From CAZVFX01 sp964626565 (GTDB taxonomy: Bacteria > Myxococcota_A > UBA9042 > CAIXZC01): 64,000 nt of DNA. The DNA is taken from assembly GCA_964626565.1 (NCBI GenBank), contig CAZVFX010000020.1:11411-75410 (forward strand), written 5' to 3'. A program made the translations under genes and the position numbers. Below the pieces are notes generated by a model. It did not search any database and was not told the DNA's origin. It worked only from the letters and a program-made list of their open reading frames with translations. Below are positions 1 to 8,305 of this stretch, one piece after another (position 1 is the stretch's first letter; each line of letters opens with the position of its first letter).

Positions 1-1409
1 CACGAGCGCATAAGCGTCAGCAGACCGGCTACTTCCCTGGCTGAAAGCCCGGACCATGACGGCATGGCCGTGTTCTCCCGTCCATCCACCATGGTCCGGA
101 ATAGGAATTTATCTGAGGCGACGGCCAGGAAATCCTGGTTGTTGAGCGATGGCCCGATACCCCCCTTCCCATCCGGGCCGTGGCAGATGCCGCAGCGAGA
201 AGGATAGAGCCGCCTTCCCAACTCCTCGTCTCCATCGACTGCAGCCGTCGCCGCGTAACTGGGGGCGACCGGTCTCCAGCTACGCACGTACTCCACCAGG
301 CCGTCCAACTCCGCCTCGGTGAGACCGGCCTGTTCCGCGGTCCAGGCTGGCATCAACCTGCCGCTGCGACCGTTGCGCACCGTGAGCTTCAGCATCTGTG
401 GAGAAGCCACTGCCAGGAAGTCGGGGCTGTGGAGGGGCGGGGTGGCTTCCTCGAACTGTCGCAACTCCCTTCCTTCCCCCGCCGCACCGTGACAACTGGA
501 GCAGAGCGCAGCGTAGGCCAGGGCACCGTCCATGGGCCTCCTCTTTCCCTTGAACTCCGCAATGGAGTCGAGGGACTGATAGAGCGCCGGGAATTCAAGA
601 CCTGTGAGCGCCATGGTAAACGAGATGAGAGCGGTCAAGTCGTCTTCATCGAGGTCGAGGGCAGGCATCTTGCTGCCCGGCGACACACGCTCCGGAGCCA
701 CGAAGTGCTCGCGGAGCCACGTCCGCTCCGTACGCTCTCCCTCCACATGAGTGAAATCGTACTCGTGCTTCGTCTTGAGGCCCTGCCTGGTAAGTTCGGG
801 CCCGAGGGTGCCGCCCGTTCCTCGCACAACGTGACAGCCGAGGCAACCGTTTTCCAGGAACAACTTCTTTCCCCGGGCCAGTACATCCGCGCCGGGCAGT
901 TCCTGTTGAGGGTCGAATACCGCCATGTGGCATTTGCCACAGGAAAGCTGTGCATAGGCCATAGGCAACACGGGGTAGTCCCAGTGTATGCCCGGCGACC
1001 TCGCGAATGCCTGCCGCCGGCTCAGCGCCCTCCCCTGCCCGCCATGACACACAGTGCAACCGAACTTCTCGATGGGGTGGTGGAGCAGGTAGTCGCCGCT
1101 GTGGGCGCGGTGAGGCAGATCCGCGTCCGCCATGGAAGGATTCTCCAGGCCGCCGTGGCACGTAATACAGCGGTCAACTCTCCCCAACTCGGGAAGCAGA
1201 TTCTGTTGGATGGCGATGGGGAAATCCTCGGCGGCTTCAATCTGGGCGTCGGTCTTGGCGGCCGCCCTGAGTTTCTCCTTGAATTCCAAGCGATAGCTCT
1301 TCCACTCCCGGAGCGCCAACTCCTCATAAGCGGCCAACCCGAAGAAGAGGATACAAACCAGGCTGCCGCCGATGGTCACCCACTTATAGAAACGTTCCAG
1401 TCGGTGCAT
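1..1409 (-). CDS. multiheme c-type cytochrome, membrane-anchored (partial)
   Basis: Electron-carrying cytochrome of a quinol-oxidising complex. Read on the minus strand from the ATG at 1409, the frame stays open to the window edge, so the C-terminus is missing. A membrane anchor lies at about residues 10-28 and the rest is predicted to be periplasmic. Six CxxCH heme sites are visible: CITCH (81), CTVCH (118), CGKCH (157), CLGCH (189), CSSCH and CGICH further on; the last two look like mono-heme cytochrome c domains. A GAGGAGGAG ribosome site precedes the start. It follows the cytochrome b gene by 15 nt and is the last visible gene of a four-gene redox operon, so it probably accepts electrons from the Rieske/cytochrome b pair. 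More genes may follow beyond the edge. Confidence 0.88.
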   Translation of the reverse strand, partial: MHRLERFYKWVTIGGSLVCILFFGLAAYEELALREWKSYRLEFKEKLRAAAKTDAQIEAAEDFPIAIQQNLLPELGRVDRCITCHGGLENPSMADADLPHRAHSGDYLLHHPIEKFGCTVCHGGQGRALSRRQAFARSPGIHWDYPVLPMAYAQLSCGKCHMAVFDPQQELPGADVLARGKKLFLENGCLGCHVVRGTGGTLGPELTRQGLKTKHEYDFTHVEGERTERTWLREHFVAPERVSPGSKMPALDLDEDDLTALISFTMALTGLEFPALYQSLDSIAEFKGKRRPMDGALAYAALCSSCHGAAGEGRELRQFEEATPPLHSPDFLAVASPQMLKLTVRNGRSGRLMPAWTAEQAGLTEAELDGLVEYVRSWRPVAPSYAATAAVDGDEELGRRLYPSRCGICHGPDGKGGIGPSLNNQDFLAVASDKFLFRTMVDGRENTAMPSWSGLSAREVAGLLTLMRS

Positions 1410-1424
1410 GCTTGCCACTCCTCC

Positions 1425-2939
1425 TCAATGCCCGGGCCAGTGCGCAGGGGACCAGTAGAAATCCCAATTCGGTCCCCTGAAATAGACGCCCATGATGGTC
1501 AGGATGATGAAACCCACCAGGAAACAGGTAAACAAGCCAATTGCGGCGTCGCGAGTCGACCCGCTCCGCTTGAGCAGAAACAACGACCAGAGCGCATACG
1601 CCACGACAATCGCCGACCCTGGATTGATGAAGGTGATAACGATCTGAGGAATCTGAGGAATCCAGTCCCTCAGCCAGCCGAATCGGACCGTGAATGCCAG
1701 CAGGGCCAAGGTGAAAATGGTGCCGGCCACCACCGAGACCCCCAGCGCCCTTTTCCCGCTGGGGCCGGTGAACCACTCCCCCACTCCGGCCTCCTCCCGG
1801 TCGAGGTAGGGGATCAGCATGAGACCGAGGACAACTACCGTGGGAATCCCGATACCACCCATGAATGCCGAATATGACACCAATTCCTGCAGTCCGAGGA
1901 AATACCACGGCGCCTTAGCCGGATTCTCAGGAATTGCAGGGTTGGCCAACTCTTTCAGCGGGGCGTCAAAGAAATAGGCCAGAACCATCATCCCACCCAG
2001 GCACAGCATAAATACCGCGACTTCAGCCCAGATGGCAGTGGGCCAGGACATTACGGTGTTGTCCGGCCCGCGATCAAGTTGGGGGGAATCATCCTTCACC
2101 AGCTCCATCAGACCATAGGTCTTGCCGGCCTCGGGCGCGCCCACCGGGTCTTCTCCCTCGTCGTCGGGCCTGCTCAAGCCTCCGTCCTTTCGGATTCGCC
2201 AGAAATGCACGCCGATGAGTATGACGCAAGTCAAGGGGAGGATCATGACGTGCAGAAGATAGAACCTGGTCAGCGCCTCCTGGCCCACCATGGTTCCGCC
2301 GATGAGCACCTCCTTGATCAATCCACCAATATCGAACCAGGCGGTGATTCCCACGGCATCAGTGAGTTCACGTGGACTGGCCGCGATGTTGGCACCCACG
2401 GTAATGGCCCAGTATGCGAGTTGATCCCAGGGGAGCAAATAGCCGGTGAAGCTCAGCATGAGCGTAACCGCCAGCAGAAGCATCCCGATAACCCAGTTGA
2501 ATTTTCGCTGCCGCTTGTAGGAGCCGGTGTAGAAGACCCTCACCATGTGCAGGAGAACAACCAGCACCATGCCGTGAGCGGCCCATCGATGGATGTTTCG
2601 CATGTACCGGCCGGCGCCGACCACGAAGGTGATGTCCTTGACATTGTTGTAGGCCAGAGCCGTTGTGGGATTGTAGTAGAACATGAGCATGATGCCGGAG
2701 ACACACAGCAGTAGAAACAGAAAAAACGACATGAGGCCCAGGCCCATGGTGAACCACGGTTTGAGGCTGTGTCGGTGAATCCGCACCGAATGGATGTGCA
2801 GGAAGAAGTTCTGAAAAATCGCCTGGGACCGCTCCCGGTCAGACCGGGGCGGCCATGGATGGCGCAGGAGCGAACCGGTGAATGCGCTACCGGCCCCCCT
2901 CAGGTTGGAAAAGAATGTCTTCAGTCCATTGTCAGCCAT
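1425..2939 (-). CDS. cytochrome b (b6 and subunit IV fused), bc-type complex
   Basis: Membrane core of a quinol:cytochrome c oxidoreductase. The N-terminal half is cytochrome b6-like. Heme-ligating histidines appear in the pairs NIHRWAAHG/LLHMVR and LLHVMI/GVHFWR. The C-terminal half resembles subunit IV and carries the quinol-site stretch PWYFLGLQELVSYS in place of the classical PEWY motif. Its 504 residues fit a full-length fused protein with roughly 11 to 13 membrane helices. GAGGAGGAGAAGG precedes the ATG at 2939. It lies 26 nt after the Rieske gene and 15 nt before the cytochrome c gene. The position of the extra heme-binding Cys of true b6f proteins seems not to be Cys, which favours a bc-type complex (inference from motif comparison). 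Confidence 0.93.
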   Translation of the reverse strand: MADNGLKTFFSNLRGAGSAFTGSLLRHPWPPRSDRERSQAIFQNFFLHIHSVRIHRHSLKPWFTMGLGLMSFFLFLLLCVSGIMLMFYYNPTTALAYNNVKDITFVVGAGRYMRNIHRWAAHGMVLVVLLHMVRVFYTGSYKRQRKFNWVIGMLLLAVTLMLSFTGYLLPWDQLAYWAITVGANIAASPRELTDAVGITAWFDIGGLIKEVLIGGTMVGQEALTRFYLLHVMILPLTCVILIGVHFWRIRKDGGLSRPDDEGEDPVGAPEAGKTYGLMELVKDDSPQLDRGPDNTVMSWPTAIWAEVAVFMLCLGGMMVLAYFFDAPLKELANPAIPENPAKAPWYFLGLQELVSYSAFMGGIGIPTVVVLGLMLIPYLDREEAGVGEWFTGPSGKRALGVSVVAGTIFTLALLAFTVRFGWLRDWIPQIPQIVITFINPGSAIVVAYALWSLFLLKRSGSTRDAAIGLFTCFLVGFIILTIMGVYFRGPNWDFYWSPAHWPGH

Positions 2940-2965
2940 GTCACCTTCTCCTCCTCACAGTCCGC

Positions 2966-3448
2966 TCATGCAAGGAGCGCGTCATCCCGGCTTACCGTGC
3001 GGCCGGCGTCCACAATCAACTGCCCGTCAGGGCTGAGGCTCATCTTCAACCAGTCAAGGGCCCTGGGCGCTGGTCCCGACATTACTTCGCCCTCCTCGTC
3101 AAAGTTTGACCCATGGCAGGGGCACTTCAACGCACCGTCTCGCAACGCGACCACACACCCTAGATGGGTGCAGATGGCGGACAAAGCCCTGAAGCCGAAG
3201 TGGTCGTTGCGAACAAACACGTTCCGCCCCGGTATCAACGTGATGGAATCGGGCTGAAAGTCAGCAGGGAATCCCACCTTGAACCGGGTTGAGGGCTCGT
3301 TGAGTACTTTGGGTAGAGGAAGCTGCGCCGTCCCCATAAACGCCATGCACCCGGCGCCGGCCACCGAGGCGACCGCCAGTTTGCCCAGGAAATCCCGCCG
3401 ATCCATAATGGTGTCGCCATCCGCTGCCTTGCCTGATTTCTTGCTCAT
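2966..3448 (-). CDS. Rieske [2Fe-2S] protein, Tat-type signal
   Basis: Iron-sulfur subunit that takes one electron from quinol and passes it to cytochrome c. The cluster-binding motifs are CTHLGC (residues 93-98) and CPCHGS (109-114), with the expected Cys-His pair in each. A twin-arginine signal (RRDFLGK, residues 17-23) is followed by a hydrophobic stretch that serves as signal anchor, so the folded protein is exported by Tat. The 160-residue length is normal. The ATG at 3448 sits behind GGAGGTTATCAA and overlaps the preceding stop as ATGA, indicating translational coupling with the FAD oxidoreductase. It is directly upstream of cytochrome b. Confidence 0.94.
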   Translation of the reverse strand: MSKKSGKAADGDTIMDRRDFLGKLAVASVAGAGCMAFMGTAQLPLPKVLNEPSTRFKVGFPADFQPDSITLIPGRNVFVRNDHFGFRALSAICTHLGCVVALRDGALKCPCHGSNFDEEGEVMSGPAPRALDWLKMSLSPDGQLIVDAGRTVSRDDALLA

Positions 3449-5325
3449 TTGATAACCTCCTGGAACCGAAAGGACTCCATGGTGATGGCGTCCACCGGGC
3501 AGCGCTCAGAGCACAGCCCGCATCGAATACACCGGGTCTCATCCTTGATGATCGCGCCTGCTCCTCCCGGCCCCGCATCGCCGTAGCGGGCCGCAACCAG
3601 TTGGGCCAGCGACTCATCTCCCTCCAGCCGGCCCACGGACACCAGCCGCAAGCAGCGCTCCGGGCATACATCGGCGCATCCGCCACAAAGGATGCAGCGA
3701 TCGCCGTTGAATATGGTGTTCACCGCGCAATCAAGGCAGCGAGCGCCTTGCCTTTCCCCCTGCTCCTCTCCGAATCCAAGCTCTACCACCGCCTCCATGG
3801 AGCCCTTGCGCTCCTCAGCAGACATGGCCGGAATCTCCTCCCTCGGCAGGGACTCGAAGCCGGCTTCCCGCGAATAGCCCTTCACCATGGAGTGAACGCA
3901 TGTCGACTCCAAACCCAGTTCGACTCCGGTGAGGTGCTTGTAGATGGCACGGGCAGCCTGCTTACCGCTGGCTATGGCGTCAATCATCAGGCCAGGACCC
4001 AGGGCTACATCACCAGCCGCAAAGACCCCTTCCCCCCGGGTCACGACCTTCGTATCGTCCAGTTGCAGCAATCCACGATCGGTCAACTCAACGTCTGCCG
4101 CGTCAACGAAAGACAGGTCGACCGTCTGCCCGACGGAAAGAAAGACCTGGTCAGCCTCCAGAACCATACTTTCGGCTTCATCAAAAACCGGTGCGAAACG
4201 GCCGTCATCACCGAAAACCCGAGAGCAACGCACGAACTTCACCCCTCGCGCACGCCCCGCATCATCCACCAGGATCTCCCGGGGCCCCCAGGAATTGTGC
4301 CTGATGACACCCTCTTCCTCGCCTTCCTCAATCTCCACAGAATCAGCGGGCATTTCGTCGAGAGATTCCAAGCTGACCAGATGCACCTGCTGCACACCCG
4401 ATTGCCGGACCAGGGTCCGGGACACGTCGTAGCCGGTTTGCCGCACCAGGGTCCGGGCGACATCGTAGGCGACGTTGCCGCCACCGATGACAACCACCTT
4501 TTCCCCCAGTTCATGCCCCTGTCCCAACGCTATGTCCCGTAGCAGGTCGACGCCGCCGATAACCCCAGGAGCATCTATGTTGGGCAACGGAATCTTGCGC
4601 GATTTCTTGGCTCCTACAGCGATTAGCACAGCGTCGTGGCTTTGACGCAGTTCGGCCAAAGTCACGTCCTTTCCCACCGCTACATTGCAGCGGATTTCAG
4701 TACCCATGGCCTCAATAACGCTGACCTCCGCGCGAATTAGCTCCCGCGGCAGACGATACGACGGCACCCCCAGGTACAGCATCCCCGCCGGTACCGGCTC
4801 CATTTCGTAGATGACGGGCTTGACGCCCATGAGGCACAGGTCGTGGGCCGCGGCCAGCCCCGCAGGGCCCGAGCCGATAATGCCCACACTCTTCCCAGAC
4901 CCTTCCACTGGCAAATCGACGTCATTGAAGTGACGCAGGAGGTTCTCGGTTACCTCATAATCCGCGCAATCTGCGGCCGCGTCCCAGTTGCGCCGGACGT
5001 GGCCCAACTCCTTGCCCCCCTCCAGCCCGGCCTCGGGGCCGAATCGAGAACTCACAAAACGCTTGAGAGCGCGAATCGAAACTGCCTCATCGATGTCGGC
5101 CCGCCGGCAAGCCGCCTCGCAAGGTGCGCCGCAAATGCGACCACAAATGGAGGCGAGGGGATTGGGAGCACGGGCAATGAGGTACGCCTTTTCGTAGTCG
5201 CCTTGGGCGATGGCCCGCACGTACCCCCTGGAATCGGTGCGCACCGGGCACTCCGCCTGGCACTTGATCTGTTCCCTCCAATACGCCCGGTCGGGCACCC
5301 GCACCGTAAACCTCTCAGCAGCCAT
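3445..5325 (-). CDS. glutamate-synthase-small-subunit-like FAD/Fe-S oxidoreductase
   Basis: Pyridine-nucleotide-linked flavoprotein. The N-terminal Fe-S helix domain has the CxxxCPVxTDxxGYV pattern and a second Cys cluster (CGRICGAPCEAAC). An FAD site (IGSGPAG, about residue 145) and an NAD(P) site (IGGGNVAYD, about 280) follow. The C-terminus has two ferredoxin-type [4Fe-4S] motifs (CILCGGCADVCPERC and CIRCGLCSERCP). Being first in an operon with Rieske, cytochrome b and cytochrome c suggests that it couples NAD(P)H or ferredoxin to the quinone-level complex (inference). It is not a glutamate synthase subunit by context, because no large subunit is present. Oddity: a 12-residue tandem duplication right after the NAD(P) motif (4401-4472). 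Confidence 0.88.
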   Translation of the reverse strand: MAAERFTVRVPDRAYWREQIKCQAECPVRTDSRGYVRAIAQGDYEKAYLIARAPNPLASICGRICGAPCEAACRRADIDEAVSIRALKRFVSSRFGPEAGLEGGKELGHVRRNWDAAADCADYEVTENLLRHFNDVDLPVEGSGKSVGIIGSGPAGLAAAHDLCLMGVKPVIYEMEPVPAGMLYLGVPSYRLPRELIRAEVSVIEAMGTEIRCNVAVGKDVTLAELRQSHDAVLIAVGAKKSRKIPLPNIDAPGVIGGVDLLRDIALGQGHELGEKVVVIGGGNVAYDVARTLVRQTGYDVSRTLVRQSGVQQVHLVSLESLDEMPADSVEIEEGEEEGVIRHNSWGPREILVDDAGRARGVKFVRCSRVFGDDGRFAPVFDEAESMVLEADQVFLSVGQTVDLSFVDAADVELTDRGLLQLDDTKVVTRGEGVFAAGDVALGPGLMIDAIASGKQAARAIYKHLTGVELGLESTCVHSMVKGYSREAGFESLPREEIPAMSAEERKGSMEAVVELGFGEEQGERQGARCLDCAVNTIFNGDRCILCGGCADVCPERCLRLVSVGRLEGDESLAQLVAARYGDAGPGGAGAIIKDETRCIRCGLCSERCPVDAITMESFRFQEVIK

Positions 5326-5352
5326 GACCGTGTCCCCGTTCTGCAGTCACCC

Positions 5353-5418
5353 CCCATCTATCAGATGGGAGTTGTCTATTCTGGCCCCGCAGGGGCCTTT
5401 CGTCAACCGCAAGTTGAC
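5353..5418 (-). promoter_or_regulatory. structured leader/promoter of the redox operon
   Basis: The 178-nt gap between the nitrilase and the FAD oxidoreductase holds three consecutive perfect stems: CCCATCT/AGATGGG (5353-5369, 3-nt loop), GGCCCC/GGGGCC (5383-5397, 3-nt loop) and GTCAAC/GTTGAC (5402-5418, 5-nt loop). On the minus strand TTGACG (5406-5401) lies 17 nt from CAGAAT (5383-5378), a plausible sigma-70 promoter whose spacer contains the GGCCCC palindrome. The first stem would then be in the 5' leader of the mRNA. Whether these are operators or RNA structures cannot be decided by eye. Confidence 0.4.
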
Positions 5419-5503
5419 AAATGGACATGTTTATCCCTAGTTAGCTACTCAACTGAGCTCTTTCGAGATAGACACGAGGTGCAGCTTGGGAACGATTCAG
5501 CCG

Positions 5504-6301
5504 TTAGGCAAGGTCATATACTGCGGTATTTCGGTCATTCAGGTGAAAAACTAAAGATTCCTTGACCGTCTCGGGGCTGATGGTCGCGGTGATCATCTGC
5601 TCGCCGCCTCTGGCTTGCGCGATTACCCGGGCGCAGGGGTCCACTACCATGGAGTGGCCGAAGTAGTAGTTGCCGTTGGCGTCGGCGCCTACTGAGTTCA
5701 CTGCGATGAAGTGAATCTGGTTGTCGTAGGCCCTCGCCCGGTTGGTTAGAGACCAGATGTCGAAGTCACGCAAGAGCGCCGACGGCCGGATCACTACGTC
5801 CGCACCCTTCAGCGCCAGAGTCCGCACCAACTCGGGGAAATCACCATCGTAGCAGATAACCATCCCGATCTTTGCAAACGGGGTGTCAAAAACCTCAACC
5901 TCGGTGCCCGGCGTCGTGTAGATCTGCTCCGTTGGGAAGGGATGGGTCTTGCGGTACACGCCGATGATGTTACCGACGTCACCGATGAGAATCGACGCGT
6001 TGAAAATTACGCCCCCCGTCCCCTGCTCCCAGATGGGCCAGACCACGTGCACGCCGTGGTGGGCCGCCCGTGCCTGAATCGCCTCGGTCCACGCCCCGGG
6101 AATCGGTTGCAGCAGCTTCCAGAATTCCTCTTTGGGCATGCCCGGATGGAAGCCGGTAGTGATGGTTTCGGGAAACACCACCAGGTCCGGCGAATGCTCC
6201 GCCACCGCCCGGTCCAGCCAGTCAATGCACTTGGTGATGTTGGCATCGGCATCCAGCGGCTTCACCGCAAACTGAATGCAGCAGACTTTGAACTCTTTCA
6301 T
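5504..6301 (-). CDS. nitrilase-superfamily amidohydrolase
   Basis: Carbon-nitrogen hydrolase that cleaves an amide, carbamoyl or nitrile bond. The Glu-Lys-Cys triad is visible in VVFPETITTG, GVYRKTHPFP and MVICYDGDFPE. The 265-residue length is typical. I chose the ATG at 6301 (GAGGAA ribosome site, 2 nt after the upstream stop) over an in-frame start 72 nt earlier that would lie inside the neighbouring gene. It is the last gene of a catabolic operon with a cyclase-family hydrolase, an amidohydrolase and FdrA/DUF1116 proteins. It may release ammonia or a carbamoyl group from a ring-opened intermediate, as N-carbamyl amidases of this superfamily do (inference). The substrate is unknown. Confidence 0.85.
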   Translation of the reverse strand: MKEFKVCCIQFAVKPLDADANITKCIDWLDRAVAEHSPDLVVFPETITTGFHPGMPKEEFWKLLQPIPGAWTEAIQARAAHHGVHVVWPIWEQGTGGVIFNASILIGDVGNIIGVYRKTHPFPTEQIYTTPGTEVEVFDTPFAKIGMVICYDGDFPELVRTLALKGADVVIRPSALLRDFDIWSLTNRARAYDNQIHFIAVNSVGADANGNYYFGHSMVVDPCARVIAQARGGEQMITATISPETVKESLVFHLNDRNTAVYDLA

Positions 6302-6303
6302 GG

Positions 6304-7068
6304 CTAGTGTTCCTCGAAGGCCACCACCCGGCAGAATGCAGACTCGCCATCCACGAACCGCCACGGGAAGCAACCGATCTTGATGCGTTTGTTCAACACC
6401 TCGTCGATCTGGCCGCCGATGTTCTCCACGTGAATCACGCCGTCCGGGAACAACGCCAGGTGCATCAACTGGTAATCTTTGGTGCTGAAGAAATCGTCCA
6501 GCCCCTTGCCGTAGTTCTTCTGCAACGCGGCGTCCGCCTCAATGGCCAGGTGCGGCATCCAATCCTTGATCTTCGTATTGAACGGATGGTCCGCAGACCC
6601 GCAATCGACCCCGATCCACTTGAGCTTCAGGTCCCGCGCCCAGTCGGCAAATTCCATGGTCGGACCCGGGTGTTTGCACATGTAGCGCACTTCGTCAGCC
6701 TCCGGCTGGTCCCACCCGTAACGGTGGTACCCGGTATTAATTATAAGAATGTCCCGGGGCTTCACCTCTACCCGATCGGTAATATCTTTCGAAGTGTAGA
6801 CTCCATAGTCCACCGCGATGTCGGAAAGGTCCACGACTACCGCGTCGCCGTACAGCTCCTCCAGCGGCAGCGACGCGATGTCCTTGCCCGCACCGTAAAA
6901 GTGCAGCGGGCCGTCCAGGTGCGTGCCCACATGATTCGAAGTGGTGATCAACTGCCCGTTGGCGCCGTTGGGCGCCAGGCGTTTGAAGAATTTTACCTGG
7001 AGCGGCTCATAAGTTGGCCACGGCGGAGTCAGGATGCCGCATCTTTGTGACAGGTCGTACAGTTTCAT
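6304..7068 (-). CDS. cyclase-family (kynurenine formamidase/isatin hydrolase-like) metal hydrolase
   Basis: Metal-dependent hydrolase of the cyclase family (PF04199), whose known members hydrolyse N-formylkynurenine, isatin and related amides. The metal-binding signature HVGTHLDGPLHF is intact, and a later acidic and His-containing segment (GVDCGSADHPF) fits the fold. The 254-residue length is normal. GAGGGGGTAAAG precedes the ATG at 7068. It is separated from the amidohydrolase by 12 nt and from the nitrilase by 2 nt. Ring opening of an N-heterocycle is a reasonable guess given its neighbours, but no substrate can be read from the sequence. Confidence 0.85.
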   Translation of the reverse strand: MKLYDLSQRCGILTPPWPTYEPLQVKFFKRLAPNGANGQLITTSNHVGTHLDGPLHFYGAGKDIASLPLEELYGDAVVVDLSDIAVDYGVYTSKDITDRVEVKPRDILIINTGYHRYGWDQPEADEVRYMCKHPGPTMEFADWARDLKLKWIGVDCGSADHPFNTKIKDWMPHLAIEADAALQKNYGKGLDDFFSTKDYQLMHLALFPDGVIHVENIGGQIDEVLNKRIKIGCFPWRFVDGESAFCRVVAFEEH

Positions 7069-7080
7069 TCTTTACCCCCT

Positions 7081-8289
7081 CTACTCGCGATAGTCGTTCA
7101 GGTTCAACAGCTTCCCGTGGCTTATCACCGCCGCGGGTTCGGCATGATTACGAAGTGCATCTGTGATGTTGTTTTCCTTCAGCACCACCAGGTGAGCAGT
7201 CATTCCCACGTCCAGGCCAAAATCCAATACGTTGATGCACTTGGCAGCCGCGGTGGTAACCATGTCGTACAGCACATGCATCTCCTCTACGGTGGTCATC
7301 CATAGAAGGTGGGAATTCAGAAAGGCCACTTCCAGCATATTGTTGCGGCCGTACGGGTAGTAAGCGTCGGAGATGTCGTCTTGTCCCAGGCAAACAAGGT
7401 TGCCTTCAGCAAGCAGCTCTTTCACCCGGGCGTGAAGCGGCCCGGTGTGCGGGTCGCTCACAACCCCCATCTTCGCCATCTTCAACAGCGCGGACAGCTT
7501 CTGAAAATAGGGAGTTGGATACAGCGCCATGGCCCGGGCGTGATGGGCCAGCCCCCTTCCCTCCATGCGATTCTCGATAAGCGCGGTGGCCAGCATTTCC
7601 GTAGTTTTGAGACCCGCGTCGCCAGCATCATCCACCAACATGGAGACGTCAGTGTTAAACTCCTTGGCCAGGGCCACCATCTTGTCCACGTGGTCCTGCT
7701 CATCGGCTTCGGTAAACTCGATCCACGGGATGCCGCCAACCACGTCAGCGCCCAGCTCCATGGCCTCCCGCACCAGCTCCGCCGTCCCCGGCTCCCGGGC
7801 CACGCCATCCTGGGGGAAAGCCACCACCTGCAGGTCAACGATCCCCTTGAACTCATCCCGCACCTTCAGCAGCGATTTCAGCCCGATGAGCTGCGCCTTA
7901 CTGTCGATATCGGCAAACGCCCGAATGTGCAGGTTGCCGTTGAGCGCCGCCAGCTTCACAGCCCTGCGCACATTGGGCACAATCCACTCTTCGTCGTACT
8001 GCTCCTTGACCTTGGCCGCGGACTCGATCGCGGTCATCGCCTTGCCCATGCCGTCTGCATGGTAGTCGGCCAGCGCGGCTTCGGACATCTTCTCCAGCGT
8101 ATACACTTTGCACAGGTGCAGGTGAGTGTTCACAAACGACTCGGTGACCAGCCCGCCTCCCGCATCCACCACTTCCGCGTCCGGTGCCGAAATCCCCTCT
8201 TCGATGGCCGCAATCCGGCCGTCATTTATGAGGATGTCCACAACTTCGCCGGTGCGACGCAACCGGCCGTTCTTGATGAGAATGCTCAT
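7081..8289 (-). CDS. amidohydrolase, cytosine-deaminase-like
   Basis: Metal-dependent deaminase or cyclic-amide hydrolase with a TIM-barrel core. It opens with the composite beta-sandwich typical of the family (ILIKNGRL, then GRIAAIEEG). NTHLHLCK is the first metal site, LVDDAGDAG a middle segment and GQDDISDAYYPYG a late Asp-containing segment. The C-terminal beta region contains MTAHLVVLKE. The 402-residue length matches CodA-like and N-isopropylammelide-type enzymes. GGGG lies just upstream of the ATG at 8289. It is third in the FdrA-led operon. It probably deaminates or opens a nitrogen ring, and the downstream cyclase and nitrilase would then process the product (inference). Confidence 0.83.
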   Translation of the reverse strand: MSILIKNGRLRRTGEVVDILINDGRIAAIEEGISAPDAEVVDAGGGLVTESFVNTHLHLCKVYTLEKMSEAALADYHADGMGKAMTAIESAAKVKEQYDEEWIVPNVRRAVKLAALNGNLHIRAFADIDSKAQLIGLKSLLKVRDEFKGIVDLQVVAFPQDGVAREPGTAELVREAMELGADVVGGIPWIEFTEADEQDHVDKMVALAKEFNTDVSMLVDDAGDAGLKTTEMLATALIENRMEGRGLAHHARAMALYPTPYFQKLSALLKMAKMGVVSDPHTGPLHARVKELLAEGNLVCLGQDDISDAYYPYGRNNMLEVAFLNSHLLWMTTVEEMHVLYDMVTTAAAKCINVLDFGLDVGMTAHLVVLKENNITDALRNHAEPAAVISHGKLLNLNDYRE

Positions 8290-8305
8290 TATTTACCCCC
8301 CCAAT

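Noticed and set aside
180..1877. Long plus-strand open frame opposite the cytochrome genes
   Set aside because: It lies antisense to the heme-motif-rich cytochrome c and cytochrome b genes and has no recognisable motifs.
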